Below are positions 19,793 to 29,230 of a stretch of DNA of 64,000 nt, piece after piece; position 1 is the first letter of the stretch, and each line of letters begins with the position of its first letter. The stretch spans positions 62,001-126,000 of the forward strand of contig JBDRKQ010000101.1 of the NCBI GenBank assembly GCA_043813895.1, read 5' to 3'. Position numbers and translations under genes: made by a program. The stretch is from CAZTAR01 sp043813895 (GTDB lineage: Bacteria; Planctomycetota; Phycisphaerae; UBA1845; UTPLA1). The notes under the pieces are model-generated. The model did no database searches, was not told the origin of the DNA, and saw nothing but the letters and a program-made list of their open reading frames with translations.

Positions 19793-19906
19793 CGTGCCCG
19801 TGTGTGTTCGGCTTGGCGGGTGTTCGGGCATACTCCAGACGCAAGGCATCCGGGATCGCGGCGATCTTGACTTGTAGGGGCGCTGGCTTTGAATAGGGCG
19901 ACGACT

Positions 19907-20437
19907 ATGACCTGCAGAGCGCAATCGAGCCTCTTTTTGGCGGGCGGACTGTGTCTCCTCGGCATCGTGGGGTGCGGCTACTCCAGCGACCGGGGCGAAG
20001 TGATTCGGACGGCGAACTCGCAGGACAATCCAATCCGCACCGTGGCGTTGGATATCTTCGAGTCGCGCGAGTTCCGCCGCGGGCTCGAATTACAGCTCAC
20101 CGAGAGTCTGGCAAAGAGGATCGAAGCCGAGACCCCGCTCAAGCTCGCGAAGAAAGACCGCGCGGACACCCTCTTGAGTGGAGAGATCCTGGAGGTCCGG
20201 CAGGCCACGATCGGCCGCGATTTTCGGACGGTCACCCCGCGTGAGACCACCGCAACGGTGATCATCACGTTCCAATGGAAGGACCTGCGCACCGGAGAAA
20301 TCCTCGTCGATCGCCCAAAGTTTGTGCAGACAGTGGATTACATCCGCCCTGTGGGGGAGGATTTCTACCACGCCAGCCAGCGTTCTATGGACCGTCTCGC
20401 CGAGCGGATCGTCGAGCAGATGGAATCGGATTGGTGA
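19907..20437 (+). CDS. lptE: LptE family LPS-assembly lipoprotein
   Basis: A 176-aa lipoprotein with signal SLFLAGGLCLLGIVGCGYSS (lipobox cysteine about residue 23) and the LptE-type core IRTVALDIFESREFRRGLELQLTESL, then ADTLLSGEILEV. The tail has the usual AERIVEQMESDW. LptE plugs the LptD barrel that inserts lipopolysaccharide in the outer membrane; in this lineage it is often the only recognisable partner. The start at ATG 19907 is preferred to an earlier in-frame codon at 19889. The gene has its own promoter candidate and precedes ftsH. Confidence 0.82.
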   Translation: MTCRAQSSLFLAGGLCLLGIVGCGYSSDRGEVIRTANSQDNPIRTVALDIFESREFRRGLELQLTESLAKRIEAETPLKLAKKDRADTLLSGEILEVRQATIGRDFRTVTPRETTATVIITFQWKDLRTGEILVDRPKFVQTVDYIRPVGEDFYHASQRSMDRLAERIVEQMESDW

Positions 20438-20458
20438 TGCTGGCGCAGGGACTATAAT
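20431..20458 (+). promoter_or_regulatory. Candidate sigma-70 promoter for ftsH
   Basis: TTGGTG (20431-20436) overlaps the end of lptE; 16 bases later lies a perfect TATAAT (20453-20458), 90 bases before the ftsH start. Two GGTGGGC-type hairpins (20467-20490, 20508-20532) would lie in the leader. Pattern match only. Confidence 0.45.
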
Positions 20459-20547
20459 CCGATAGGTGAAGGGTGGGCCGTGCCCACCCCAATGTCCTGC
20501 GAATGGCTGGTGGGCTGTGCCCACCGCACCTGTGGAATCGTGGATTC

Positions 20548-22593
20548 ATGGCGGACGAAAACCCTGATTCTGGGAACCAGCCATCGGGAAAGCCGAACGG
20601 CAGCCCCCAACTGCCCCGTCCGCGCATGTCGCGCGGCGTCATGAGTTGGCTCGGCTTCCTGGCGATTGCGCTGCTGATCATCATGGTCTTGCAGATGCAG
20701 TACGCCCCGCCGCAGGACATGAGCATCAACGATTTCTGGGCCCGAGCCGCCAATGGCGACTTCTCAGAAATCGAAATAAGAGACGACGAGATCAGGGGAA
20801 AGATCCGGTCCACCGCACAGGGCCTTCAGCAGGCCGAATCGGGCGAACGGGAGTTCAAGGTCCTCTATCGCGTGGACAAGGTCTCCGAGATGGAAGCCAA
20901 GCTCCGAGACATCTGCCCCGGCGACACCAAGATCACCTACAAGCAGAGCAGCGCGCCGGTCATGCAGATTCTGATCGGCGTCGTCCCCTGGATTCTGATT
21001 ATCGCGTTTTTCTGGTTCTTCATCTTCCGGCAGCTTCGATCCTCCGCGGGCGGGGCCGGCATGTTGGGCAACTTCGGCAGGTCCAGGCACCGGGTGAGCA
21101 ACAAGGAGGTCGCCAACGTCACGTTCAAGGACGTGGCCGGCGTGGATGAGGCGAAGGAAGAAGTCAGCGAGATCATCGAGTTCCTCAAGAATCCCAAGAA
21201 GTTCCAGCGGCTCGGCGGGCGCATCCCGCGCGGCGTCCTGCTCGTGGGTGATCCAGGCTGCGGAAAGACGCTGCTGGCCAAGGCGATCGCCGGCGAAGCG
21301 GACGCCCCCTTCTTCTGTATCAGTGGTGCGGATTTCGTGGAGATGTTCGTCGGCGTCGGCGCGTCGCGCGTTCGCGATCTTTTCAAATCCGCCAAGGAGA
21401 GCTCGCCGTGTATCATCTTCCTCGACGAGATCGATGCCGTGGGGCGACGCCGCGGTGCGGCCTACAACGGCGGCGGGCACGACGAGCGCGAGCAGACGCT
21501 CAATGCCATCCTCGTTGAGATGGACGGCTTCGACACGTCCGACCAGGTCATCGTCATCGCCGCGACAAACCGCGCCGATATCCTCGATCCCGCGCTGACG
21601 CGGCCCGGCAGGTTTGACCGCCGCGTGGACGTGCCGCTTCCGGACCTCAAGGGGCGGCTCGAAATCCTCAAAGTCCACGCCAAGAAGGTCAAACTGTCTC
21701 CCGGGCTGGACCTCATGCGTCTGGCACGAGGCACCCCGATGTTCAACGGTGCGGAGTTGGCCGCCATCATCAACGAGGGGGCCATCATCGCGACCATGCA
21801 GAACAAGGACGCCGTCGAGTTGGAGGACCTCGAGGAAGCCCGTGACAAGGTGCGATACGGGCGATCAAACAAGAGCCGCGCCATCGAGGAGAAAGAACGC
21901 CTCGCCACCGCCTATCACGAAGCCGGACACGCCGTCTTGCAGACGTTGCTGGAAGATGCGGACCCACTCCACAAGGTTACCATCATCCCGCGCGGTCGCA
22001 CCTTGGGGGCTACGATGGCCCTGCCCGAGAAGGACCGGTACGGCTACGGCCTCAAGTGGTTGCAGGCAACCATGCGTGTTCTGTGCGGCGGCAGAATCGC
22101 CGAAGGTCGCCACAGTGGAGATGTCGGCAGCGGCGCCGCGCAGGACATCGAACAGGCCACCGGCATCGCCCGCGCCATGATCGTCGATTGGGGCATGAGC
22201 TCGAAGCTAGGCTTCGTGAAGTACTCGCCCGATCCGAAGCGTGAGACCTTCTTCAATGAGAAGTCGTACTCCGACAACACCGCACAGGTCATCGACGAGG
22301 AAATCCGACGCCTGACGGACGAGGCCTATCGAGACGCCGAACGCCTCCTGGATGAGAACTGGCAGAAGGTCGAGGCCGTCGCCCTGGCCCTCCTGAAGCA
22401 CGAAACCCTCGACGCCGACGAGGTCAGGCGACTCTGCGAGGGAGAGGGCCTCGACAAGCCCAGTCTTTCGGGAATCCTGGCCAGCGAAACGCTGCCTCCG
22501 CCCTCGTCAAACACCCAATCCCGGACACCGCCCCCTGAGCCCGATCTCGATGGCCTGGCCGGCGGTTCGCTTCCACAGCCCGGCATGGGTTGA
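20548..22593 (+). CDS. ftsH: ATP-dependent zinc metalloprotease FtsH
   Basis: A 681-aa membrane protease. Two membrane helices (about 32-50 and 139-160) bracket a small outer domain; the AAA module follows with Walker A GDPGCGKT (234-241), Walker [16 protein letters not shown] and the second region of homology ([19 protein letters not shown]). The protease site HEAGH begins at H457. FtsH degrades misassembled membrane proteins and regulators. The C-terminus is Pro/Ser-rich. I start at ATG 20548 ([10 protein letters not shown]); the in-frame stretch upstream is made of palindromic leader sequence. Confidence 0.97.
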   Translation: MADENPDSGNQPSGKPNGSPQLPRPRMSRGVMSWLGFLAIALLIIMVLQMQYAPPQDMSINDFWARAANGDFSEIEIRDDEIRGKIRSTAQGLQQAESGEREFKVLYRVDKVSEMEAKLRDICPGDTKITYKQSSAPVMQILIGVVPWILIIAFFWFFIFRQLRSSAGGAGMLGNFGRSRHRVSNKEVANVTFKDVAGVDEAKEEVSEIIEFLKNPKKFQRLGGRIPRGVLLVGDPGCGKTLLAKAIAGEADAPFFCISGADFVEMFVGVGASRVRDLFKSAKESSPCIIFLDEIDAVGRRRGAAYNGGGHDEREQTLNAILVEMDGFDTSDQVIVIAATNRADILDPALTRPGRFDRRVDVPLPDLKGRLEILKVHAKKVKLSPGLDLMRLARGTPMFNGAELAAIINEGAIIATMQNKDAVELEDLEEARDKVRYGRSNKSRAIEEKERLATAYHEAGHAVLQTLLEDADPLHKVTIIPRGRTLGATMALPEKDRYGYGLKWLQATMRVLCGGRIAEGRHSGDVGSGAAQDIEQATGIARAMIVDWGMSSKLGFVKYSPDPKRETFFNEKSYSDNTAQVIDEEIRRLTDEAYRDAERLLDENWQKVEAVALALLKHETLDADEVRRLCEGEGLDKPSLSGILASETLPPPSSNTQSRTPPPEPDLDGLAGGSLPQPGMG

Positions 22594-22606
22594 TCCCGTC
22601 TTAAGA

Positions 22607-22699
22607 TCAGAGCCGCGCGCGTCAGCAAGCGGTCACCGCTCGACAAGAGGGCCCCATCGACCCGAACGCCAACCGACTCCCTCACGGTCGCGGCTCTGA
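22607..22699. repeat. Family A repeat (TCAGAGCCGCG inverted ends), reverse orientation
   Basis: A 93-bp element begins TCAGAGCCGCGCGCGTCAGC and ends ACGGTCGCGGCTCTGA. Related copies: 191-259 (partial), 3158-3249, 12411-12502, 23287-23377, 29057-29094 (partial). The 11-bp ends are inverted; the inner sequence is moderately conserved. Confidence 0.85.
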
Positions 22700-22792
22700 T
22701 CTCACGGCGTGAGCTTCTCTCCATAACCTGCTATCATGCGCAACCGAGGAACACTCGCAGCCCGAATCAGTCTCCAGAGGGAGCCATCAACC

Positions 22793-23245
22793 ATGACGGA
22801 CATCCAAGTCGTCATCGTGGATAAGAACGAACTATCGGTCATTGCCGATCTCTATAATGAGATCTTCCGCCCACCGCACGACGTTGCCTTCTTCAATCGC
22901 CGCTTCCTCGGACGTCACAATCCTCTGATGTTGCTCGCCACATTGGACGGGCGCCCGGTGGGCTTCGCGACAGGCTTCGAACTCAAACCCAATGCGTTCT
23001 TCTCCTGGCTTACCGGGATACACCCGGACTTCCGGCGGCGCGGCATTGCTACGGCCATCCACGAGGCCGAGGCCACCTGGGCTGCGGAACACGGCTATAA
23101 CTACATTCGCATGGAGTGTCACAACGCCCACCGCCCCATCCTGCACTTGGCGATTGCCATGGGGTTCAACATCATCGGGCTTCGCTGGGATGCCGACCGC
23201 TCCGACAACCTGATCATACTCGAGAAGACTCTGGAGGTGCTGTAG
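22793..23245 (+). CDS. GNAT family N-acetyltransferase
   Basis: A 150-aa protein with the GNAT acetyl-CoA-binding core: WLTGIHPDFRRRGIATAIHEA gives motif A (R-x-x-G-I-A), followed by the beta-alpha segment NYIRMECHNAHRPILHLAIAMGF. The acceptor is unknown. The ATG at 22793 has GAGGGAGCC upstream. It is flanked on both sides by family A repeats and may be transcribed alone. Confidence 0.85.
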   Translation: MTDIQVVIVDKNELSVIADLYNEIFRPPHDVAFFNRRFLGRHNPLMLLATLDGRPVGFATGFELKPNAFFSWLTGIHPDFRRRGIATAIHEAEATWAAEHGYNYIRMECHNAHRPILHLAIAMGFNIIGLRWDADRSDNLIILEKTLEVL

Positions 23246-23396
23246 CGTCGGCCCCCTGCGGCCGACGAGGAACACGAGTTGCAGGGCAGAGCCGCGACCG
23301 TAAGGGAGTCGGTTATCGTCCATATGAAAGGGCCATCGCAGCGAACGCTGACCGCTTGCTGACACGCGCGGCTCTGATCCGGCACGTCGGCCGCTA
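23246..23396. repeat. Nested palindrome with family A element, second case
   Basis: An outer TAGCGTCGGCCCCCTGCGGC hairpin begins at the GNAT stop; a family A element occupies 23287-23377; an outer arm ending CACGTCGGCCGCTACGG follows. This repeats the architecture seen inside the NHL lipoprotein gene at 12379-12529. Confidence 0.75.
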
Positions 23397-23416
23397 CGGA
23401 CTGTTTCACGCCAACC

Positions 23417-24658
23417 ATGGAAACGCGCATCGACAACATTGGGAAGCTCGTCGCCGTGCCGCCGGGGCCCGTGGCGGGAGAGCTGTTCGCCGCGCCACCG
23501 CTGCTGACCGGGGCATCGCTTCTGATCAACGACGGGTGGATCGCGTGGTTCGGGCCGCAAGACGAATCGCCGGACGCCTCGGGAAAGGTCGCCGTCATCG
23601 ACGCCGCCGGTGGAACGGTCGTGCCCGGCCTCGTCGATTGCCATACGCACGTCGTTCACGCCGGCTGCCGCGAGGACGAATTCGTACGGCGCATCACAGG
23701 CGCCAGCTACATCGAGATTCTAGAAGCAGGAGGCGGAATCAAGAACTCCGTCCGGGCACTTCGAGAAGCATCAGTGGACGATCTCGCCCAAGAATCTCGG
23801 CCGCGGTTGCAGCGCATGCTCGCCACCGGAACGACAACGGTGGAGGCCAAGTCCGGCTACGGCCTCGATCCGGAAAACGAAATCAAGACACTTCAGACGA
23901 TCAAGCGGCTCAATGACGAAACGGCCCTCGACATCGTGCCGACTTTCCTCGGCGCCCACACGATCCCGCCGGAATACGACGGCCGTGCGGACGACTTCAT
24001 CGAGCTGATCAGCTCGGCATCACTGCTGCAACGGATTTGCGACGAGAGCCTGGCGGAATTCGCGGACGTTTTCTGCGAGCGCGGGGCGTTCGATATCGCG
24101 CAGTCGCGCCGCTTCCTGACGGCGTGCAAGGCCGCCGGCCTGAAGCCCAAGATACACTCGGAGCAAATCACCAACAGCGGCGCCACGATGCTCGGCATCG
24201 AACTCGGCGCGATATCGGCCGACCACCTCGAGTTCGTTGACGACGACACGATCGCGGCGTTGAAGGCTTCCGACACGATCCCCGTTCTGCTACCGGGCTG
24301 TTCGTTCTTCCTCGGCTCGCCGCCGGCCCCGGCGCGCAAGCTGATCGACGCCGGCCTGCCGGTCGCGCTCGCGACGGACTGCAACCCAGGCTCGTGTACG
24401 GTTGAGTCCCTGCCGCTGATCATGTCCATCGCGGCAACGATGTTGCGGATGACACCGCTGGAATCGCTCGTCGCCTGCACGGCCAACGCCGCAGCTGCGA
24501 TCGATCGGGCGGACACCATCGGCGCGATTGCGATCGGACATCAGGCCGACCTGCTCATACTCGACATACCCAACGTCAATCAATGGGCCTACCGCGTCGG
24601 CGTCAATCCCGTACGCACGGTGATCAAACGCGGGCGGATCGTCCACGAGAATCGATGA
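23417..24658 (+). CDS. hutI: Imidazolonepropionase
   Basis: A 413-aa metal-dependent hydrolase of the amidohydrolase superfamily. The metal motif is DCHTHVVHAG (about residue 75), followed by the HutI signature RITGASYIEILEAGGGI. Further ligands lie in TFLGAHTIPPEY and SADHLEFVD, and the conserved ATDCNPGSC is present. It opens the ring of 4-imidazolone-5-propionate to N-formimino-L-glutamate, the third step of histidine breakdown. The next gene, ftcD, uses that product. hutH and hutU are not in the window. Confidence 0.95.
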   Translation: METRIDNIGKLVAVPPGPVAGELFAAPPLLTGASLLINDGWIAWFGPQDESPDASGKVAVIDAAGGTVVPGLVDCHTHVVHAGCREDEFVRRITGASYIEILEAGGGIKNSVRALREASVDDLAQESRPRLQRMLATGTTTVEAKSGYGLDPENEIKTLQTIKRLNDETALDIVPTFLGAHTIPPEYDGRADDFIELISSASLLQRICDESLAEFADVFCERGAFDIAQSRRFLTACKAAGLKPKIHSEQITNSGATMLGIELGAISADHLEFVDDDTIAALKASDTIPVLLPGCSFFLGSPPAPARKLIDAGLPVALATDCNPGSCTVESLPLIMSIAATMLRMTPLESLVACTANAAAAIDRADTIGAIAIGHQADLLILDIPNVNQWAYRVGVNPVRTVIKRGRIVHENR

Positions 24659-24681
24659 ACACACACTGAGAAGGCAAGGAC

Positions 24682-26370
24682 ATGAGCAACCAACTGATCG
24701 AATGCGTGCCGAACTTCAGCGAAGGCAACGACCTCTCTCTCATCAAGCAGATCACCGATCAGATCGAGGCGGTCGAAGGCGTCAAGCTGCTCGACGTCGA
24801 TCCCGGCAAGGCCACGAACCGGACCGTTGTGACCTTTGTCGGCACGCCGGACGAGGTACTCGATGCCGCCACTGCGGCCGTGAAGAAGGCCGCCGAGCTG
24901 ATCGACATGCGGAAGCACCACGGCGAGCATCCGCGGTTCGGGGCCACCGACGTCTGCCCGCTCGTGCCTGTCTCGAACATCACGATGGAGGAGACGGCCG
25001 AGTATGCCCGGAAACTCGGCAAGCGCCTGGGCGAGGAGTTGGGCATTACCGTGTTCTGCTACGAGAATGCGGCGATCATCGAGGAACGGCGCAACCTCGC
25101 CACCGTTCGCGCGGGTGAGTATGAGGCCCTGGCCGACAGGCTGAAAGAACCTCGCTGGAAGCCCGACTTTGGCCCGGCCGAGTTCGATCCCAAGTACGGC
25201 GCTACCGCCGTCGGCGCCAGGGACTTTCTCGTCGCCTACAACGTGAACCTCAACACGACCTCCAGCCGCCGGGCGAACGCGATCGCATTCGACATCCGTG
25301 AGCGTGGGCGCGTCAAGCGCGAGGGCGATCCCGTAACAGGCAAGATCGTCCTCGACGAGAACGGCAACCAGGTCTGGGAGCCGGGCTTGCTCAAGTGCGT
25401 CAAGGCGATCGGCTGGTTCATCGAGGAATTCGGCGTCGCGCAGATATCGATCAACCTCACCAACCTCAACGTGACGCCGGTCCACGTTGTCTTCGACACC
25501 GTATGCGAGCGCGCGACGGCCCGTGGGCTTCGGGCAACGGGCTCCGAACTCGTTGGCCTGATCCCACTGAAGGCGATGCTCGATGCCGGCCGCTACTTCC
25601 TCCGCAAGCAGCAGCGATCTCTCGGGGTGAGCGATGCCGAACTCATCAAGATTGCTGTCAAATCGCTCGGGCTCGACGAGTTGTATCCCTTCAAGCCCGA
25701 AGAAAAGATCATCGAGTATGCCATCGCCGCCGACCAGAAAACCAAGCGACTTATAGACCTGACTCTGGAGGGCTTCGTCCATGAGACGGCATCCGAGTCG
25801 CCCGCGCCGGGCGGCGGTTCGATTGCCGCTTCGATGGGCGCCATGGGCGTGGCACTGGCGACAATGGTCGCGAATCTCTCTTCCCACAAGCGCGGCTGGG
25901 ACGACCGTTGGGAGGAGTTCTCCGACTGGGCGGTCAAGGGCAAGGCGCTGCACGATGACCTTCTCCGCCTCATCGACGAGGACACCGACGCGTTCAACAA
26001 GATCATGGCCGCCTTCGGCCTGCCTAAAGGAAGCGACGACGAAAAGGCGGCGCGGCAGAAAGCGATCCAGGATGCCACGAAGGAGGCCATCGAGGTGCCT
26101 TTCCGCGTCATGCAGAAGTCCTACGAGGCGATGGAGGTCATCCAGGCCATGGCTGAAGTCGGCAATCCGAACTCCGTTTCCGACGCCGGCGTCGGTGCGC
26201 TGGCGGCTCGCAGTGCCGTCATGGGCGCGTTTCTGAACGTGAAGATCAACGCCGGCGATGTGGAGGACAAGGCGTGGATCGAGGGCATTCTCGCTAAGGG
26301 TAAGCACATCTGTGAGCAAGCGATTGCCAAGGAGAAGGAAATCCTCGCCATCGTGGAGAGCAAGCTGTAG
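24682..26370 (+). CDS. ftcD: Bifunctional glutamate formimidoyltransferase / formimidoyl-THF cyclodeaminase
   Basis: A 562-aa fusion. Residues about 1-310 are the formimidoyltransferase (IECVPNFSEG start, HHGEHPRFGATDVCPLVP with the catalytic His region). Residues about 365-560 are the helical cyclodeaminase (ASESPAPGGGSIAASMGAMG). It transfers the formimino group of formiminoglutamate to tetrahydrofolate and then releases ammonia, yielding glutamate and methenyl-THF. The fused form is typical of animals and some bacteria. It follows hutI by 23 bases with an AAGGCAAGGA ribosome site, so the pair is probably an operon. Confidence 0.95.
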   Translation: MSNQLIECVPNFSEGNDLSLIKQITDQIEAVEGVKLLDVDPGKATNRTVVTFVGTPDEVLDAATAAVKKAAELIDMRKHHGEHPRFGATDVCPLVPVSNITMEETAEYARKLGKRLGEELGITVFCYENAAIIEERRNLATVRAGEYEALADRLKEPRWKPDFGPAEFDPKYGATAVGARDFLVAYNVNLNTTSSRRANAIAFDIRERGRVKREGDPVTGKIVLDENGNQVWEPGLLKCVKAIGWFIEEFGVAQISINLTNLNVTPVHVVFDTVCERATARGLRATGSELVGLIPLKAMLDAGRYFLRKQQRSLGVSDAELIKIAVKSLGLDELYPFKPEEKIIEYAIAADQKTKRLIDLTLEGFVHETASESPAPGGGSIAASMGAMGVALATMVANLSSHKRGWDDRWEEFSDWAVKGKALHDDLLRLIDEDTDAFNKIMAAFGLPKGSDDEKAARQKAIQDATKEAIEVPFRVMQKSYEAMEVIQAMAEVGNPNSVSDAGVGALAARSAVMGAFLNVKINAGDVEDKAWIEGILAKGKHICEQAIAKEKEILAIVESKL

Positions 26371-26417
26371 CAAGAGGTAGGGTGCGGCTTGCCGTACCAA
26401 CCTCGATGGACGCATGG

Positions 26418-26493
26418 GGTGCCACTGGCGGCTTGTCCGCCAGTGTCCGCACGAGCGAACGACGCACTGGCGGACGAGCCGCCGGTGGCACCC
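26418..26493. repeat. Family B palindrome
   Basis: GGTGCCACTGGCGGCTTGTC..GCCGCCGGTGGCACCC, a full 76-bp copy in the ftcD-thiL spacer, immediately followed by a family D palindrome. Confidence 0.85.
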
Positions 26494-26504
26494 AGCACAC
26501 GCGC

Positions 26505-26568
26505 GTCTCACCGGTGAGGCAACGAGGTTTGGCCTCCTCGACGTCACCGGCGAGACGCCGGTGCCACA
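26505..26568. repeat. Family D palindrome (CACCGGCGAGACGCCGGTG)
   Basis: TCTCACCGGTGAGGC..CACCGGCGAGACGCCGGTGCC; the right hairpin is identical to those at 48178-48256 and 50030-50104. Confidence 0.8.
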
Positions 26569-26599
26569 CTCACTCGCGAACTGCTATAGAATAGTCCGT

Positions 26600-27661
26600 A
26601 TGGCAAAGGGCGAAGACAACCTGATCGCCTGGCTGGCTTCTCGGCCCACGCGAACGCAACCCGGTGTCGAGGTCGGCATCGGCGATGACATGGCGATCCT
26701 CCGCGCCGGCGAAGACGACCCGCCGTCCGGCCCGCCGATCCTCATTACCGCCGACATGCTCATGGACGGCGTCCACTTCGACACCTCCGCGCACACGCCT
26801 GAGCAAATCGGGCGGAAGGCCCTGGCGGCCAGCCTCTCGGACTGTGCGGCGATGGCGGTCCGGCCGCGATACGCCGTCGTCAGCATTGCCCTACCGGCCG
26901 GTTGGTCGATGACACAGGCCCAGGCCCTGTACATCGGGATGGAGGTGTTGGCGGAGACCCACGACTGCGCGATCGTCGGCGGCGACACGAATAGCTGGCC
27001 GCACCCGCTCGTGATTGATATCAGTATCGTCGCGGTCCCGTGGCCTGGCATCGAGCCGGCCCGGCGTAGCGGCGTGCAGGTCGGAGATGCCGTCTGCGTG
27101 ACCGGCAAACTGGGTGGAAGTCTCCATCCGGGTCCGGCGGATGCGGCCGGCGGCGTGCCGCATCATCTCTGCTTCGAGCCGCGCGTCGCAGAAGCCCGCT
27201 GGCTGGCGGCGCGTCTGGCCGATCGTCTGCACGCGATGATGGATCTCAGTGACGGCCTGTCCACCGACGCCACGCGAATGGCCGCAGCATCCGGGTGCGG
27301 CATCGAGTTCGACGCGGCCGCATTGGAGAATGTCGTATCCGACGCAGCGCTCGCCGCGTCACAGGCCGACGGGCGAACGCCATTGGATCATCTGCTCAAT
27401 GACGGCGAGGACTTCGAACTCCTGTTCGCGGTGGCCCCGACGTCACTGGCAGCGTTGGAGAAGTCGGCCGCCACAGGAACCGCGACCGGCAACGCAAAGC
27501 CCCCGGCCCTTTTGACGCGCGTCGGCACGGCAATTGAGGGAGCCGGCGTCTGGCTCAAACGCGGCGATGCTCCGCGTGAGGCGATCAAGCCCGGCGGCTG
27601 GCAGCACTTTACGAACGGAGGATGCGGGAAGGAGGATGAGGCGCCACCCTCGCCCGTGTGA
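26600..27661 (+). CDS. thiL: Thiamine-monophosphate kinase
   Basis: A 353-aa protein of the AIR-synthase/PurM fold. GIGDDMAIL (about residue 26) and TADMLMDGVHFD are the ATP/Mg-binding motifs, followed by LAASLSDCAAMAVRP, GGDTN and MMDLSDGLSTDATR. It phosphorylates thiamine phosphate to thiamine pyrophosphate. The ATG at 26600 is chosen as the family start; an upstream open stretch is made of repeats. The stop overlaps or abuts the tsaE start. Confidence 0.93.
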   Translation: MAKGEDNLIAWLASRPTRTQPGVEVGIGDDMAILRAGEDDPPSGPPILITADMLMDGVHFDTSAHTPEQIGRKALAASLSDCAAMAVRPRYAVVSIALPAGWSMTQAQALYIGMEVLAETHDCAIVGGDTNSWPHPLVIDISIVAVPWPGIEPARRSGVQVGDAVCVTGKLGGSLHPGPADAAGGVPHHLCFEPRVAEARWLAARLADRLHAMMDLSDGLSTDATRMAAASGCGIEFDAAALENVVSDAALAASQADGRTPLDHLLNDGEDFELLFAVAPTSLAALEKSAATGTATGNAKPPALLTRVGTAIEGAGVWLKRGDAPREAIKPGGWQHFTNGGCGKEDEAPPSPV

Positions 27662-27669
27662 TCTACACG

Positions 27670-28179
27670 ATGGCCGATTGGACGATTCAACTCGAGTCAC
27701 AAAGCGTCGAGGAAACGCTTGCCATCGGGCGGGCAATCGGCGGTGCTGCCGCGCCCGGAGATGTTGTCGGACTCATCGGATGTCTCGGCGCGGGCAAGAC
27801 ACACCTGGCCAAGGGGGTGGCCGTCGGCCTGGGCGTACCGGACGACCGGGAGGTCAACAGCCCTACGTTCGTGTTGGTGAACGAGTACGAGGGCCGCCTG
27901 CACATCTACCACGTGGACGCCTACCGCCTGACTTCGCCCGACGAGTTGGAAGCACTGGGCTTTGCGGAGATGTGCGAGGCCGCGGGCGTCGTCCTGGTCG
28001 AATGGGCAGACCGTGTGATGGAGGCGCTCGGGCCGGACGCGCTGTGGATCGAGCTTTCCGTAACGGCCGAGACAGGGCGGCGTCTGACCCTCCGGACGGA
28101 TTCGACCGCGCTTGCCCGGCGACTAGACGCCGCGGGGCTTGACCGTTGGGCGTTGACCGTGCATAAGGGGGAAGCGTAA
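27670..28179 (+). CDS. tsaE: tRNA threonylcarbamoyladenosine biosynthesis ATPase TsaE
   Basis: A 169-aa P-loop ATPase with Walker A GCLGAGKTHLAKG (about residue 37), the family motif NSPTFVLVNEY and the HVDAYRL segment. TsaE works with TsaB and TsaD in making t6A37 on ANN-decoding tRNAs. ATG 27670 is chosen; a GTG at 27658 overlapping the thiL stop by four bases is also possible and would give coupled translation. Confidence 0.93.
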   Translation: MADWTIQLESQSVEETLAIGRAIGGAAAPGDVVGLIGCLGAGKTHLAKGVAVGLGVPDDREVNSPTFVLVNEYEGRLHIYHVDAYRLTSPDELEALGFAEMCEAAGVVLVEWADRVMEALGPDALWIELSVTAETGRRLTLRTDSTALARRLDAAGLDRWALTVHKGEA

Positions 28180-28212
28180 GGGCGTGCGCATGAATAAGCT
28201 GAACGAATGCCG

Positions 28213-28246
28213 AAGGGTGGTACGGGCAAGATGCCCGTATCACCCA
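28213..28246. repeat. Short GGGTGGTACGGGC palindrome
   Basis: GGGTGGTACGGGCAAGATGC followed by CCGTATCACCC forms a hairpin in the tsaE-rph spacer. Confidence 0.5.
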
Positions 28247-28319
28247 TATGAAATGTGCAATCTATTGATGCGCGAGTCCCAAGGGTAGAGGAGCCGCGGA
28301 CTTCAGCATGGGTGGCGAC

Positions 28320-29048
28320 ATGGCGCGAGTGGACGGGCGTAAGGCGAACGAGCTTCGACAGATAACGATCCAACGCGGGTTTACGAAAGCCGCCCCGGGC
28401 TCGGTCCTGATCAAGACCGGCCAAACGCACGTCCTCTGCACCGCCACCATCGAGGAATCGGTCCCGAAGTGGCGGAAGGATTCCGGCCTCGGCTGGGTGA
28501 CTTCCGAGTACGAGATGCTCCCGGGCAGCACGGGAGAACGCCGCGCCCGCAATCGCGGCGGAAAGATCGATGGGCGAACCCAGGAGATCCAACGGCTGAT
28601 CGGCCGGTCGCTCCGGGCGGTCGTCGACATGGCGAAGCTCGGGGATCGCACGATCTGGCTCGACTGCGACGTCTTGCAAGCCGACGGCGGTACGCGAACG
28701 GCCAGCATCACCGGAGCCTATGTTGCTCTCGTGGATGCGATCCGTCACCTGCGGCGAGAGAAACTCCTGAGAGTCGATCCGCTGACCGATTCCGTTGCGG
28801 CGGTCAGCGTGGGGCTGATAGGCGGCAAGGTGCTACTGGACCTGTGTTACAAAGAGGACAGCAAGGCCGAGGTCGATGCGACGGTCGTGCAGACCGGCCG
28901 CGGGCAGTTCGTCGAGATCCAGGCCACGGCCGAGGCGGGCACGTTTAGTCAGGCGAGGATGGCCAAGATGCTGGCCATTGCGGGCAAGGGTGTCCGCCAA
29001 CTGCATGGAATCCAGCAAACAGCGCTACGCGCGCGCCGCCGCGGATGA
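28320..29048 (+). CDS. rph: Ribonuclease PH
   Basis: A 242-aa phosphorolytic 3'-5' exoribonuclease that trims tRNA 3' ends. The N-terminus RVDGRKANELRQITIQRGF, the phosphate-binding TGERRARNRGGKIDGRTQEIQRLIGRSLR region and the LDCDVLQADGGTRTASITGA block are all intact. The length matches the family. ATG 28320 gives MARVDGRK; an ATG 12 bases upstream is possible. Confidence 0.96.
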   Translation: MARVDGRKANELRQITIQRGFTKAAPGSVLIKTGQTHVLCTATIEESVPKWRKDSGLGWVTSEYEMLPGSTGERRARNRGGKIDGRTQEIQRLIGRSLRAVVDMAKLGDRTIWLDCDVLQADGGTRTASITGAYVALVDAIRHLRREKLLRVDPLTDSVAAVSVGLIGGKVLLDLCYKEDSKAEVDATVVQTGRGQFVEIQATAEAGTFSQARMAKMLAIAGKGVRQLHGIQQTALRARRRG

Positions 29049-29056
29049 GAACGGCA

Positions 29057-29168
29057 TCAGAGCCGCGCGCGTCGGCAGGCGGTCAGCGCGCGGGTGACAC
29101 TGGCGGCTTGCCCGCCAGTGTCCGCTCAAGAGAGCGATGCACTAACGGACAAGCCGCCAGTGGCACCC
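29057..29168. repeat. Truncated family A repeat followed by a family B palindrome
   Basis: 29057-29094 starts TCAGAGCCGCGCGCGTCGGC and breaks off; 29097-29168 is a complete family B copy (CACTGGCGGCTTGCCCGCCA..GCCGCCAGTGGCACCC). The B element may have inserted into the A element. Confidence 0.75.
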
Positions 29169-29230
29169 ACACTGTTCAGGCTTTCTGTCTTCCCGCTTAG
29201 GTTGGGAACCGGAACTCTGGCGAGGTAACG

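Noticed and set aside
24589..26547. Long open frame (652 codons) antisense to hutI end and ftcD
   Set aside because: It lies opposite an intact, motif-complete ftcD gene, has no recognisable domain, and long antisense frames are expected at this GC content.
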